64,000 nt of DNA from DAOUAT01 sp964551735 (GTDB taxonomy: Bacteria > Chloroflexota > Anaerolineae > CG2-30-64-16): contig CAZKEF010000002.1 in NCBI GenBank assembly GCA_964551735.1, positions 272,994 through 336,993 on the forward strand, given 5' to 3'. Both the position numbers and the translations under genes were made by a program. Position 1 is the stretch's first letter, and every line of letters starts with the position of its first letter. The notes beneath the pieces were generated by a model. It ran no database searches, was not told the origin of the DNA, and worked only from the letters and a program-made list of their open reading frames with translations. Below, in pieces: positions 52,388 to 61,588 of the stretch.

Positions 52388-52614
52388 TGATGGCGAAACT
52401 TCCCGTATTGCGTCCCCGAGAAGTGGAAGCAATTCTCAAGAAACTGGGATTCATCGAAGTCCGGCAACGTGGTTCGCACCGGCAATACCGCCACCCAGAC
52501 GGCCGCGCCACAACTATTCCGTTTCACGAAGGGCGTGACATCTCGCCGATCTTGCTGCGGCAAATCGCAAAAGACATCGGGCTCTCGGCTGAGGAATTCC
52601 TCAGTCGCAAGTAA
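52384..52614 (+). CDS. hicA: HicA-family mRNA interferase toxin
   Basis: 76 residues with the double-stranded-RNA-binding-like HicA fold. The catalytic His is H32 in RQRGSHRQYRHP, preceded by VEAILKKLGFIEV. HicA cleaves mRNA and blocks translation unless bound by HicB. The order antitoxin-then-toxin is the reverse of the classical hicAB order. It lies inside the SUF operon, 59 bp before sufS. Confidence 0.88.
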   Translation: MMMAKLPVLRPREVEAILKKLGFIEVRQRGSHRQYRHPDGRATTIPFHEGRDISPILLRQIAKDIGLSAEEFLSRK

Positions 52615-52673
52615 CCCATATAAGCTGCCGCGGTGCGCGCCCATCGCTATTTTGCTATTTGTGAGGTGTGGTC

Positions 52674-53942
<1,269 letters not shown>

Positions 53943-53958
53943 GATTCAAGAAGGCTCA

Positions 53959-53991
53959 AGAAGTCGGGTTTCTGTGAGAAACCCGACTTCT
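53959..53991. repeat. perfect palindrome, 15-bp arms, between sufS and second sufU
   Basis: Arms AGAAGTCGGGTTTCT (53959-53973) and AGAAACCCGACTTCT (53977-53991) flank GTG. It could act as an mRNA processing or attenuation hairpin within the operon. Structurally it belongs with the palindromes at 18271 and 39139. Confidence 0.7.
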
Positions 53992-54011
53992 AAACCGTGA
54001 GAGAAACCGCC

Positions 54012-54386
54012 ATGGACCTGTACGCCGAAGAAATCCTCGATCATTACAAACACCCGCGCCATTACGGGCATCTCGACGACCCGACGATGGTGTATCACGA
54101 CCGCAACCCGCTATGCGGCGACGAGATCACCCTGGAGCTCAAGATCGAAGACGGCAAAGTGGCCGATATGGCGTTCACCGGTCACGGTTGCGCAGTCAGC
54201 CGGGCTGCAGCTTCGATGATGTCCGAAGAGATCATCGGCAAGTCGCTGGACGAGCTCAAGGGCTGGAACAAGGAGAGCATCCTCGACCTGCTCGGCATCG
54301 AGGTCGGCCCGGTGCGCATCAAGTGCGCTTTGCTGCCGCTTAAGGCAATGAAAGCGGCGGTGTGGGGGTTGGCGGAAGAAGAGTGA
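54012..54386 (+). CDS. sufU: SufU/IscU-type sulfur-transfer scaffold (second copy)
   Basis: 124 residues from ATG 54012; GTG 53997 is possible. Ligands C35-G-D37, C60 in GHGCAVSRAA and C105 in RIKCALLP are intact. HYKHPRHYGHLDDP at the N-terminus is a standard SufU start. It is clearly related to but diverged from the first copy, and it follows sufS directly, the classical sufS-sufU order, so it is probably the dedicated SufS sulfur acceptor. Confidence 0.9.
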   Translation: MDLYAEEILDHYKHPRHYGHLDDPTMVYHDRNPLCGDEITLELKIEDGKVADMAFTGHGCAVSRAAASMMSEEIIGKSLDELKGWNKESILDLLGIEVGPVRIKCALLPLKAMKAAVWGLAEEE

Positions 54387-54390
54387 AAGA

Positions 54391-54452
54391 GTAGACAAGT
54401 AGACAAGTAGACAAGTCCGTGTATCCTTGTTTCCTTGTTTCCTTTCTCCCCC
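54391..54452. repeat. tandem AGACAAGT repeats with inverted partner
   Basis: Three AGACAAGT units (54393-54416) are followed by CCTTGTTTCCTTGTTTCC in opposite sense, giving a potential mRNA hairpin between sufU and the Rieske gene. It resembles short tandemly repeated sequences in cyanobacteria and other Chloroflexota. Confidence 0.6.
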
Positions 54453-54467
54453 ACTGTAGGAGAGACA

Positions 54468-54779
54468 ATGAGCAACTATACAAAAGTCGCCCGTACAGAC
54501 GAGATCGCGCCGGGCGAAAAAAAGACTGTAGAAGTTGACGGCATCGAGGTCGTCATCGTCAACCTGGACGGCGGCTTCTATGCCATCGAGGACGTCTGCA
54601 CCCACGACGGCGGGCCGCTGGGCGAAGGGGAGTTGGAGGGCTGCCAGATCATCTGCCCGCGGCACGGCGCCCGCTTCGACGTCCGCACCGGCCAGGCGCT
54701 CACCCTGCCCGCGTTCGATCCCGCGCCGACCTATGAAGTCAAGATCGAGGATGGCGACGTGCTGGTAGAAACCTACTGA
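54468..54779 (+). CDS. Rieske-type [2Fe-2S] ferredoxin
   Basis: 103 residues; ATG 54468 follows TAGGAGAG. The two ligand boxes are C44-T-H46 in VCTHDGGPLG and C63-PRH66 in IICPRHGARFD. The protein has the small soluble form found in NirD/biphenyl-dioxygenase ferredoxins, and also within suf operons of several phyla. It may supply electrons for cluster assembly or simply be an early client of the pathway. Confidence 0.92.
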   Translation: MSNYTKVARTDEIAPGEKKTVEVDGIEVVIVNLDGGFYAIEDVCTHDGGPLGEGELEGCQIICPRHGARFDVRTGQALTLPAFDPAPTYEVKIEDGDVLVETY

Positions 54780-54885
54780 GTACTGCGTACTGCATGCTGC
54801 GTGCCATTGATGTTGAGCCGCCACCGCTCACTGTGCAGTACGCACTATGCAATACGTAATACGCACCACGCAACACGGAGACCCC

Positions 54886-55200
54886 ATGACCACACCCACC
54901 GAAGACACCGTCCGCGAGATCATTCGCAAAACCGTCTTTGACCCCGAAATCGGCCTGAACATTGTGGATCTGGGCCTGGTTTACGACATCAAGGTGCCGG
55001 ACGGCAAGAGCGTGGACGTGAAGATGACCTTGACCAGCCCCGGCTGCCCGGTCGGCCCGCAGATCATCGCCGGCGTGCAGACCTATGTGCACCAGGCCTA
55101 TCCCGACCTGGACGCGATCAACGTCCACGTGGTCTGGACGCCCATGTGGAACCCGGAGATGATGTCGCAGGAAGCTAAGGACCAGTTGGGATTCTTTTAG
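54886..55200 (+). CDS. SufT/MIP18-family (DUF59) Fe-S assembly factor
   Basis: 104 residues; ATG 54886 follows CGGAG. The MIP18 fold is recognisable from DPEIGLNIVDLGLVYDI and TLTSPGCPVGPQII with the conserved C54. The family (SufT, PaaD, CIA2) helps in Fe-S cluster maturation or transfer. It ends the SUF operon. Confidence 0.9.
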   Translation: MTTPTEDTVREIIRKTVFDPEIGLNIVDLGLVYDIKVPDGKSVDVKMTLTSPGCPVGPQIIAGVQTYVHQAYPDLDAINVHVVWTPMWNPEMMSQEAKDQLGFF

Positions 55201-55274
55201 CAGGAGTCAGGGGTCAGGCGTCAGGCATCGGCATCTGCCCACTGACCCCTGCCCACTGACACCTGACCGCTGAC

Positions 55275-56054
55275 ATGTCACACCACTTCCTCGGTACGCA
55301 AGGCTTCACCTACCCTTCCTGGGTGGGTACATTCTATCCACCTGGCACGCTTTCAAGCGCGTTCCTGGAAGCCTATGCCGCGCAATTTCCCACGGTCGAG
55401 TTGGACACCACTTTCTACGGCGTGCCGCGGGCCAGCACCATCGCAGGGTGGCGCGACCGCACGCCCGCTGGCTTCCAGTTTGCCGCCAAGTTCCCCCAGA
55501 CCATCACCCATCAAAAGAGCCTGGTGCACTGTGCTGAGGAGGCTAACGCGTTCGTCGGGGCCATGAGCCAGCTTGGCGGCAAGCTCGGCCCGCTGCTGCT
55601 GCAGATGCCGCCTTCGTGGGGCGCTGGGGGCTTCGATGCGCTCAAGGCGTTCCTGCCGGCCCTGCCGTCCGGCTTCCGCTACGTGCTGGAGGTGCGCCAT
55701 CGGTCGTGGCTGGGCCACGAGGTGTTCCCCGCGTTGCTCGAGACGCTGCGAGGACAGGGCATCGCGCTCTGCCTGGTGCAATACGCGGGGATGCCGGCGC
55801 TCACGGAAGCCACGGCGCCGTTCGTCTACATCCGCTGGCTGGGCCGCCGCGAGGACATCCCCGACGACGACTTCTCCCGCGTGCGCATCAACCGGGACGC
55901 GCAGCTTGACCGTTGGGCGGGGCAGATCGCCGGCCACCTGCGTGCGGGGTTGACCGTTTTCGGCTACTTCAACAACCACTACCAGGGCCACTCGCCAGCG
56001 TCGGTGCGCGCCCTGCAGGCGCGGCTGAAGGGTCTTGATTTCCTCAATCCCTGA
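55275..56054 (+). CDS. DUF72 family TIM-barrel-like protein
   Basis: 259 residues, the usual family length. Signatures: FLGTQGFTYPSWVGTFYPP, AQFPTVELDTTFYGVP, FQFAAKFPQTITH, EVRHRSW and VFGYFNNHYQGHSPASVRAL. The family is common and has no firmly assigned function. The gene is separated from sufT by a spacer of CAGGGGTCAGG-type low-complexity repeats, so it is probably not part of the operon. Confidence 0.87.
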   Translation: MSHHFLGTQGFTYPSWVGTFYPPGTLSSAFLEAYAAQFPTVELDTTFYGVPRASTIAGWRDRTPAGFQFAAKFPQTITHQKSLVHCAEEANAFVGAMSQLGGKLGPLLLQMPPSWGAGGFDALKAFLPALPSGFRYVLEVRHRSWLGHEVFPALLETLRGQGIALCLVQYAGMPALTEATAPFVYIRWLGRREDIPDDDFSRVRINRDAQLDRWAGQIAGHLRAGLTVFGYFNNHYQGHSPASVRALQARLKGLDFLNP

Positions 56055-56083
56055 GCCTGATCATTCCCAGGCTGCGCCTTCGA

Positions 56084-56092
56084 TGCTACAAT
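56084..56092 (+). promoter_or_regulatory. extended -10 element ahead of the SHMT-GcvT gene
   Basis: TG-C-TACAAT (56084-56092) lies 43 bp before ATG 56136. No good -35 is visible, as is usual for extended -10 promoters. Confidence 0.5.
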
Positions 56093-56135
56093 CACCCACA
56101 GTAGCATGTCTATCCTCACAAAGGAGTGACCCATC

Positions 56136-59100
56136 ATGCCCGACCAGACCTACTGGGATACCTTCCTGGGCGCCGACCTCGGCCTGGTTGACTCCGACAC
56201 CGATGCCATCATCGGCTACGAGGAAGAGCGCCAGGCCCGCAAGCTTATCATGATCCCCTCGGAGTCCATCGCGCCGGTGGCTGTGCGCCAGGCGCTGGGC
56301 TCGGTCTTCAACAACGTCTACGCCGAAGGCTACCCGCCCCTGCGCATGACGCGCGACGACGAGGAGCTGCTCCTCGATTATCCGCACCAGCTCGCCTATT
56401 ACCGCCGTTACGCCGACCGCCGCTTCTACAAAGGCGTGGACTACGTGCACTTCGTGGAGACGCTGGCGCAGCGCCGCGCCGCAATGATCTTCGAGAACGA
56501 GCGCGTGGACCATAAGAACATTTATGTCAACGTCCAACCCCTCTCCGGCGCGGCGGCCAACCTGGCGGTGTACGACACCGTGGTGGACGTGGGCGATACC
56601 GTCATGGGCATGGATCTGTTCCAGGGCGGCCACCTGACCCACGGCAGCGAGTTCAACTTCTCCGGCAAGCGCTACCACGTGGTAAGCTACGGGGTGAGCA
56701 AGAGCACCGGCAAGCTGGACTACGACGAGATCCGTGACCTGGCGCGGCGCAACCGGCCCAAGATGATTATCGCAGGCTTCACGTCGTACACCTGGGCGCC
56801 GGACTGGGCCCTGTTCCGGGCCATCGCCGATGAGGTCGGCGCGGTGCTCCTGGCCGATATCAGCCACGCGGCCGGCATGGCGACCGTTGGCGCGTTCCCC
56901 AACCCCGTCGGCATCGCGGATATTGTCACCTGCACCACCCACAAGACGCTCTGCGGGCCGCGCGGTGCGATCATCATGGCCACGGACGAGGACCTGGCGC
57001 ACCGCATTGACATGGCCGTGTTCCCCGGCGAGCAAGGCGGCCCGCACACCCAGAAGTTTGCCGCGATGGCCGTGGCGTTCAAGATCGCGGGGACAGAGCC
57101 GTTCAAACGCATGATGTGGCATATCAAGGAAAACGCGGCCGCGCTGGCCGACGGCTTGACCGGGCGCGGCCTGAAGCTGGCCTACGGCGGCACCGACACC
57201 CATTTCTGCATGTTGGACCTGAACAGCGTGGGCGACCGCAAGGGTGCACCCCTACGCGGTGAACCCGCCGTCCGCATCCTGGACATGGCCGGCATCGTCG
57301 CCAACAAGAACACCATCCCCGGCGACACGTCCACCGCGCTGGGCATGGGCATCCGGCTAGGCACGCCGTGGCTTACGCAGCGCGGCTTCGGCCCGGCCGA
57401 GATGGATGAGGTCGCCCGGCTGATCCACAAGACCGTCACCAGCATCAGGCCGTTCAGCTACACCGGCCTGTCCGGCGAGCTGCCGCGCGGCAAGATTGAC
57501 CTGGAAGTGTTCGAGGAGATCAAGGCCGAGGTCGCGGCGCTGGCAGCGAAAGGTGCGGCGGAGACGCGGGATCGGGGCACGGGCTACCCGCATTTCTTTG
57601 AGGCTAAGGTTAAGGATAAGGCTGAGGATAAGGTAGCCTCAACCTCAACCTTAACCTTGCTCGTCTCTGGCGAGCGCGCAGTCCCCGGCTTGGCGCAAAT
57701 CGTGACCAGCGACGTGGCTGCACTGCAACCGGGCCAGGGCCAGCTCGCATTCATGCTGGACCCCGATGGGGTGGTGATGGCCGAGGTCGCGCTCCTGCGC
57801 CTGGCGGCCGACGAATGGGGCCGCGACCGGTTCGCCCTGCGGGTCGCACCAGCACAGCACGAACGGGTCAAGACCTGGCTGCGCGGCCTGGGCGACGGCT
57901 ACATCCTCTTCGACCGGGCCGACCTGTTCGCCAAGGTCGAAGGCCCGCTGGTGGTGGAGGAACTCACTGACGAGCAATGTCGCGCCGTGGATCCTGGAAT
58001 CGAGGCTTTAGCCGGTCACTCTCTTAGCAGCGCGACTCTGGGCATGTCCGCACTCGATGCCTACCGCGCCCACCTCGGCCACTTCGAGCTGCGCAAACCG
58101 TACTTCGTCGGCCAGCAGACCCTGACCCAGGCCCGCGAGGAGCCGCAGATGGTCGAATTCGCCTGGCGCGAGCCGGAGAACGCGCCCCTCAAGCGCACCC
58201 CGCTCTACGACTGGCACAAGGCGCACACCCGCCACATCGTCCCCTTCGCCGGCTGGGAGATGCCCGTGTGGTACACCGGCGTGCTGGATGAGCACAACGC
58301 GGTGCGCAAGGCGGCCGGCCTGTTCGACGTCGCGCACATGGGGGTCTTCGAGGCCAGCGGGCCGTACGCGGAAGCGTTCCTGGACCTGGTCGTCACCAAC
58401 TACGTCCGCTGGTATGCGCCCGGCGAGAGCTTCTACGCCTACCTGCTGGATGCGGACGGCAAGGTGATTGACGACCTGCTGGTCTACCGCCGCGCCCAAG
58501 ACCGCTTCCAGATCGTGGTCAACGCCTCCAACGCGGACAAAGACTGGGCCTGGCTGAACGCGGTCAACAACGGCGAGGTGCTGATTGACCGGGCGCGGCC
58601 CGACCTGCGGGTCCTGCGCCCCTGCACGCTGCGCAACCTGAAAGATCCGGCCAGCGGCCCGGACATGCGCGTGGACCTGGCGCTGCAAGGCCCCGCGTCG
58701 CTGAAGATCCTGCAAAGTCTGACGGCCGACCGCCGACTGGCCGACCGCCTGGGCCGCGTGCGCAAGACCGGCGTCACCGAGTGCACCCTGGCCGGTTTCG
58801 ATCTCGTCATCGCCCGCACGGGCTACACCGGCGAGGAGATGGGCTTCGAGATCTTCGTGCACCCGGAACGGGCGGTGGCGTTGTGGGAAACGCTGCTGGA
58901 AGCCGGGAAGCCGTTCGGGCTACAGCCGTGCGGCCTGGCCGCGCGGGACAGCACCCGCACCGAGGCTGGCCTGCCGCTCTACGGCCACGAGCTGGAGGGG
59001 CACTTCGGCATCTCGCCCACGGGCGCACGGTTCGCGGGCTACGTCAAGCTGCATAAGCCGTTCTTCATCGGCCGCAAGCCGTATCTGGAAGCGGAGAGGG

Positions 59101-59480
59101 GCCGGACGATGGAGGTCGCCCGCTTCCGCATGAACGATCGGGGCGTGCGCATGCCCAAGACCGGCGACCCGGTGGTGAACAAGAAGGGCCAGGCCATCGG
59201 CTGGGTCACCAGCGCGGCCGTGGACGTGGACGGGATCATCCTGGGGCTGGCGTACGTCGGCAGCCGCTACGCCAAACCTGGCGATGAGATCGGCATCTTC
59301 AACGTACCGGCGAAACCGGTGATGGAGAAACCCAACAAGGCCGACCTGGCCCCGGGCGACAAGGTGGCGTTGCCCGATCCCGCCACCCTGGTGCCCCGCT
59401 TCCCGGATAGGGTCGAGCGCGCGCACTGGCGGGGAGATGCAACACCCATTCTCCCAGTGCCCGAGCCGGCAGGTGAATAA
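56136..59480 (+). CDS. fused serine hydroxymethyltransferase - aminomethyltransferase (GlyA-GcvT)
   Basis: 1114 residues. Residues 1-465 are a complete SHMT: LIMIPSESIAPVAVRQALGS, PLSGAAANLAVYDT, and the PLP lysine K270 in CTTHKTLCGPRGA. A linker with KVKDKAEDKVASTSTLTLL leads to a middle beta domain (500-640; LAQIVTSDVAALQPGQGQL). Residues 690-1090 are GcvT, the glycine-cleavage T-protein: TPLYDWHKAHTRHIVPFAGW, RTGYTGEEMGFEIFVHP, ARDSTRTEAGLPLYGHEL. Both halves use tetrahydrofolate and 5,10-methylene-THF, so the fusion would channel folate between serine-glycine exchange and glycine cleavage. No gcvH or gcvP is in the window. Confidence 0.93.
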   Translation: MPDQTYWDTFLGADLGLVDSDTDAIIGYEEERQARKLIMIPSESIAPVAVRQALGSVFNNVYAEGYPPLRMTRDDEELLLDYPHQLAYYRRYADRRFYKGVDYVHFVETLAQRRAAMIFENERVDHKNIYVNVQPLSGAAANLAVYDTVVDVGDTVMGMDLFQGGHLTHGSEFNFSGKRYHVVSYGVSKSTGKLDYDEIRDLARRNRPKMIIAGFTSYTWAPDWALFRAIADEVGAVLLADISHAAGMATVGAFPNPVGIADIVTCTTHKTLCGPRGAIIMATDEDLAHRIDMAVFPGEQGGPHTQKFAAMAVAFKIAGTEPFKRMMWHIKENAAALADGLTGRGLKLAYGGTDTHFCMLDLNSVGDRKGAPLRGEPAVRILDMAGIVANKNTIPGDTSTALGMGIRLGTPWLTQRGFGPAEMDEVARLIHKTVTSIRPFSYTGLSGELPRGKIDLEVFEEIKAEVAALAAKGAAETRDRGTGYPHFFEAKVKDKAEDKVASTSTLTLLVSGERAVPGLAQIVTSDVAALQPGQGQLAFMLDPDGVVMAEVALLRLAADEWGRDRFALRVAPAQHERVKTWLRGLGDGYILFDRADLFAKVEGPLVVEELTDEQCRAVDPGIEALAGHSLSSATLGMSALDAYRAHLGHFELRKPYFVGQQTLTQAREEPQMVEFAWREPENAPLKRTPLYDWHKAHTRHIVPFAGWEMPVWYTGVLDEHNAVRKAAGLFDVAHMGVFEASGPYAEAFLDLVVTNYVRWYAPGESFYAYLLDADGKVIDDLLVYRRAQDRFQIVVNASNADKDWAWLNAVNNGEVLIDRARPDLRVLRPCTLRNLKDPASGPDMRVDLALQGPASLKILQSLTADRRLADRLGRVRKTGVTECTLAGFDLVIARTGYTGEEMGFEIFVHPERAVALWETLLEAGKPFGLQPCGLAARDSTRTEAGLPLYGHELEGHFGISPTGARFAGYVKLHKPFFIGRKPYLEAERGRTMEVARFRMNDRGVRMPKTGDPVVNKKGQAIGWVTSAAVDVDGIILGLAYVGSRYAKPGDEIGIFNVPAKPVMEKPNKADLAPGDKVALPDPATLVPRFPDRVERAHWRGDATPILPVPEPAGE
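57598..57662. repeat. inverted low-complexity tract at the domain junction of the SHMT-GcvT gene
   Basis: TTGAGGCTAAGGTTAAGG units at the left face CCTCAACCTCAACCTTAACC at the right, in frame inside the linker (residues about 488-508). This type of sequence otherwise lies between genes. Confidence 0.65.
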
Positions 59481-59550
59481 AGGCGCATTACGGCCACTGC
59501 CCCTGGTGGATCTTAGACCTTCGAGGGCAGTGGCAGCATGGTTACGCGCC

Positions 59551-59578
59551 TTGACACTATGTGTATCGTGTGTATACT
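59551..59578 (+). promoter_or_regulatory. hicA-hicB promoter
   Basis: A perfect -35 TTGACA (59551-59556) and TATACT (59573-59578) are 16 bp apart. The ATG of hicA lies 7 nt after the -10, exactly where transcription should start. GTGTAT is repeated inside the spacer (GTGTATCGTGTGTATAC) and may be the HicB operator. Confidence 0.7.
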
Positions 59579-59584
59579 TCTTCC

Positions 59585-59779
59585 ATGAATAGCCGAGAGA
59601 TCATCGCCAGGCTGGAAGCAGATGGTTGGGTGCTCGTGCATATCCGAGGCAGTCACCATCACTACAAGCACTCGACCAAACCTGGCCGTGTCACCGTACC
59701 GCATCCCAAAAGAGATTTGCCGCTTGGGACGGTGCGCAGCATCTTCAAACAAGCGGGCTGGAAGTGGCAGGAGAACTAA
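59585..59779 (+). CDS. hicA: HicA-family mRNA interferase toxin (second locus)
   Basis: 64 residues, full HicA length. Catalytic H24 lies in HIRGSHHHYKH, followed by VTVPHPKRDLPLGTVRSIFK. An upstream in-frame ATG at 59561 lies within the promoter, so ATG 59585 is preferred, making the mRNA nearly or fully leaderless. HicB follows 2 bp after the stop. Confidence 0.88.
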   Translation: MNSREIIARLEADGWVLVHIRGSHHHYKHSTKPGRVTVPHPKRDLPLGTVRSIFKQAGWKWQEN

Positions 59780-59781
59780 AC

Positions 59782-60213
59782 ATGCGATACCCGGTTGTGA
59801 TCCATAAGGACCCAGACAGCGATTACGGCCTCATTGTGCCTGACCTGCCGGGGTGCTTCAGCGCGGGTGAAACACTGGACGAAGCCCTCGAGCAAGCGCG
59901 TGAGGCCATCGAGTGCCATCTTGAAGGGCTCATGTTGGATGGCGAACCGATCCAACTGCCCAGAGCGGTTGACCAGCATCGCAACAACCCTGATTATGCT
60001 GATGGCATCTGGGCATTGGTGACCGTAGATACCACACGGCTTTCCGGCAGAACTAAACGCGTCAACATCACGCTACCTGAACGGTTATTGGCGCAGATGG
60101 ACAGCTATGCCGCGCAGCACGGTGAAACGCGCTCCGGCATGATTGCTGAGGCCGCCATGGCGTACCTCGCCGATCGCGGCCGCCGTAACGAGAGAGCTGA
60201 TGCAGAACGATGA
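59782..60213 (+). CDS. hicB: HicB-family antitoxin with ribbon-helix-helix domain (second locus)
   Basis: 143 residues; ATG 59782 follows GGAGAA. The N-terminal HicB fold (1-75; DPDSDYGLIVPDLPGCFSAG) neutralises HicA. The C-terminus (95-135; KRVNITLPERLLAQMDSYA, ETRSGMIAEAAMAYLA) is a ribbon-helix-helix DNA-binding domain for autorepression. Unlike the HicB in the SUF operon it can bind the promoter itself. Confidence 0.9.
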   Translation: MRYPVVIHKDPDSDYGLIVPDLPGCFSAGETLDEALEQAREAIECHLEGLMLDGEPIQLPRAVDQHRNNPDYADGIWALVTVDTTRLSGRTKRVNITLPERLLAQMDSYAAQHGETRSGMIAEAAMAYLADRGRRNERADAER

Positions 60214-60679
60214 AGCAACCCGAATCTTGCGCACCTACGGCCTGGACGTAATCGCTACTACCGAAGATGATCCACTCTTGTGGGACGCGGCGCTGACCAG
60301 GTACTGGCCGCGGCCGCACGATCCGCTGATCCGATTGTGGCGCGATACAACTGCGTGGCGTGTCTCGTCGCTTCGTTTCGGGGTCGGCCTCCCGGCGCCG
60401 GATACGCCGGGAGGGATCCGGATCACCCATCAGTGATGTTTCGAGCGCATCGGCGCCAATTCCTTGCGCGTCAGCCCCTATCAGGAGCGGATGCCCTCCT
60501 TCGAGAACCCATGGATGGGTCTCGACATCACGCGGCCGAGCCAGAACGAGGCTCAAGCGTTGATTCACCGATGGACGTTTCACCACGCGCGCGCCGCGCA
60601 TGGCCAGGCCTACCTCTGGGCGCGTGCATCTACCGGTGATTGGGCGGAAGTTGAAACCCTTTCGGAGTGGATGGCCTGA
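60200..60679 (+). pseudogene. unidentified ORF interrupted by an in-frame TGA
   Basis: ATG 60200 overlaps the hicB end and reads MQNDEATRILRTYGLDVIAT to a TGA at 60434-60436. The same frame then continues open as RIGANSLRVSPYQERMPSFE to ASTGDWAEVETLSEWMA and a stop at 60679. The two halves could be one broken gene, or an intact 78-residue protein plus non-coding sequence. The second half has Trp- and His-rich protein-like composition. I recognise no family, and no Sec machinery or SECIS-like element is evident. Confidence 0.4.
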
Positions 60680-60757
60680 AGCAATGTTTCTCCCCCGTGC
60701 CTGACCCCTCAAGCTCCAAAACTCGTCAAAATTCACCGCAACATTTCGGGCGTTTTG

Positions 60758-60766
60758 TGCTATAAT
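60758..60766 (+). promoter_or_regulatory. extended -10 promoter of the CDP-alcohol phosphatidyltransferase gene
   Basis: TG-C-TATAAT (TATAAT 60761-60766) is a consensus extended -10, about 110 bp before ATG 60876. Confidence 0.6.
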
Positions 60767-60875
60767 GATTGCGTCAATGAAGCCTGGCTGCTCTTGTTGG
60801 CATCGCTGACAGACCACACCCCTACTTGGCTGCCAGGTGATCGGTCGTTCGTCCGTTCTCTCCACGGAGGGCGCC

Positions 60876-61523
60876 ATGACGGTCAACCTCACTGGGATCC
60901 TGCCTCGCTATGGCCGCGTCGCTACCGCGGCATCCGTCCTGCCCGCGGCCAGTGAGCTGCGCACCTGGGCAAACCTGGTCACCCTGATCCGCACCCTCGC
61001 CGGCCTGGCGCTCTTCACCGTGGCCGCGGTGGAGCGCAGCCTGGCCTGGAACCTGGCCGGCCTGGCCGCCTATTGGGGCCTGGATGTGCTCGATGGCTTC
61101 CTGGCACGGTGCCTGGACCAGGAGACCCACTTTGGCGCGCAGTTCGACATCATCGCCGATCGCTTCCTGATCGCCTTCTTCTACCTCAACTACCTGGCGC
61201 TGCATCCGGAAGCAGCCGTGGTGATCGCCCTGTTTCTCTTCGAGTTCATGATCCTCGACCAATACTTGTCCAACCAGTTCTTGCGCTGGCCGATCCTGTC
61301 CCCGAACTACTTCTACGTGGTGGATGAGACCATCTGGCGCCTGAACTGGTCGCCGCCCGGCAAGTTCTTCAACTCGGCGGCTGTGACCCTGGTGTTGCTG
61401 GCAACCGGCTCGCCGTGGGCCGTGGCACCGATCCTGGCTGGCTTATATGCCGTGAAACTGTATTCGTTCGTGCGCTTGTGCCGGCTGCCGGGGCCTGATG
61501 CCGGGGCGCGGTCCTGCGTGTAG
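60876..61523 (+). CDS. CDP-alcohol phosphatidyltransferase
   Basis: 215 residues; ATG 60876 follows ACGGAGGGC. The family motif is perfect: D70-x2-D73-G74-x2-A77-R78-x8-G87-x3-D91-x3-D95 (DVLDGFLARCLDQETHFG, AQFDIIADR). About six membrane helices surround it. The enzyme displaces CMP from a CDP-activated alcohol to form a phospholipid such as phosphatidylglycerophosphate, -inositol phosphate or cardiolipin. The acceptor alcohol cannot be deduced. The next gene follows after 65 bp. Confidence 0.9.
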   Translation: MTVNLTGILPRYGRVATAASVLPAASELRTWANLVTLIRTLAGLALFTVAAVERSLAWNLAGLAAYWGLDVLDGFLARCLDQETHFGAQFDIIADRFLIAFFYLNYLALHPEAAVVIALFLFEFMILDQYLSNQFLRWPILSPNYFYVVDETIWRLNWSPPGKFFNSAAVTLVLLATGSPWAVAPILAGLYAVKLYSFVRLCRLPGPDAGARSCV

Positions 61524-61588
61524 CTGTGGGGGTGCTGTCGCCGGTATTTTTATTCGTTCCTCGAACCAAAAAGTGCTGAAAGGCGCTG

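Noticed and set aside
60434..60436. Selenocysteine TGA
   Set aside because: No SECIS-like hairpin or redox motif is visible next to it, and the neighbourhood looks like decay after a toxin-antitoxin insertion.
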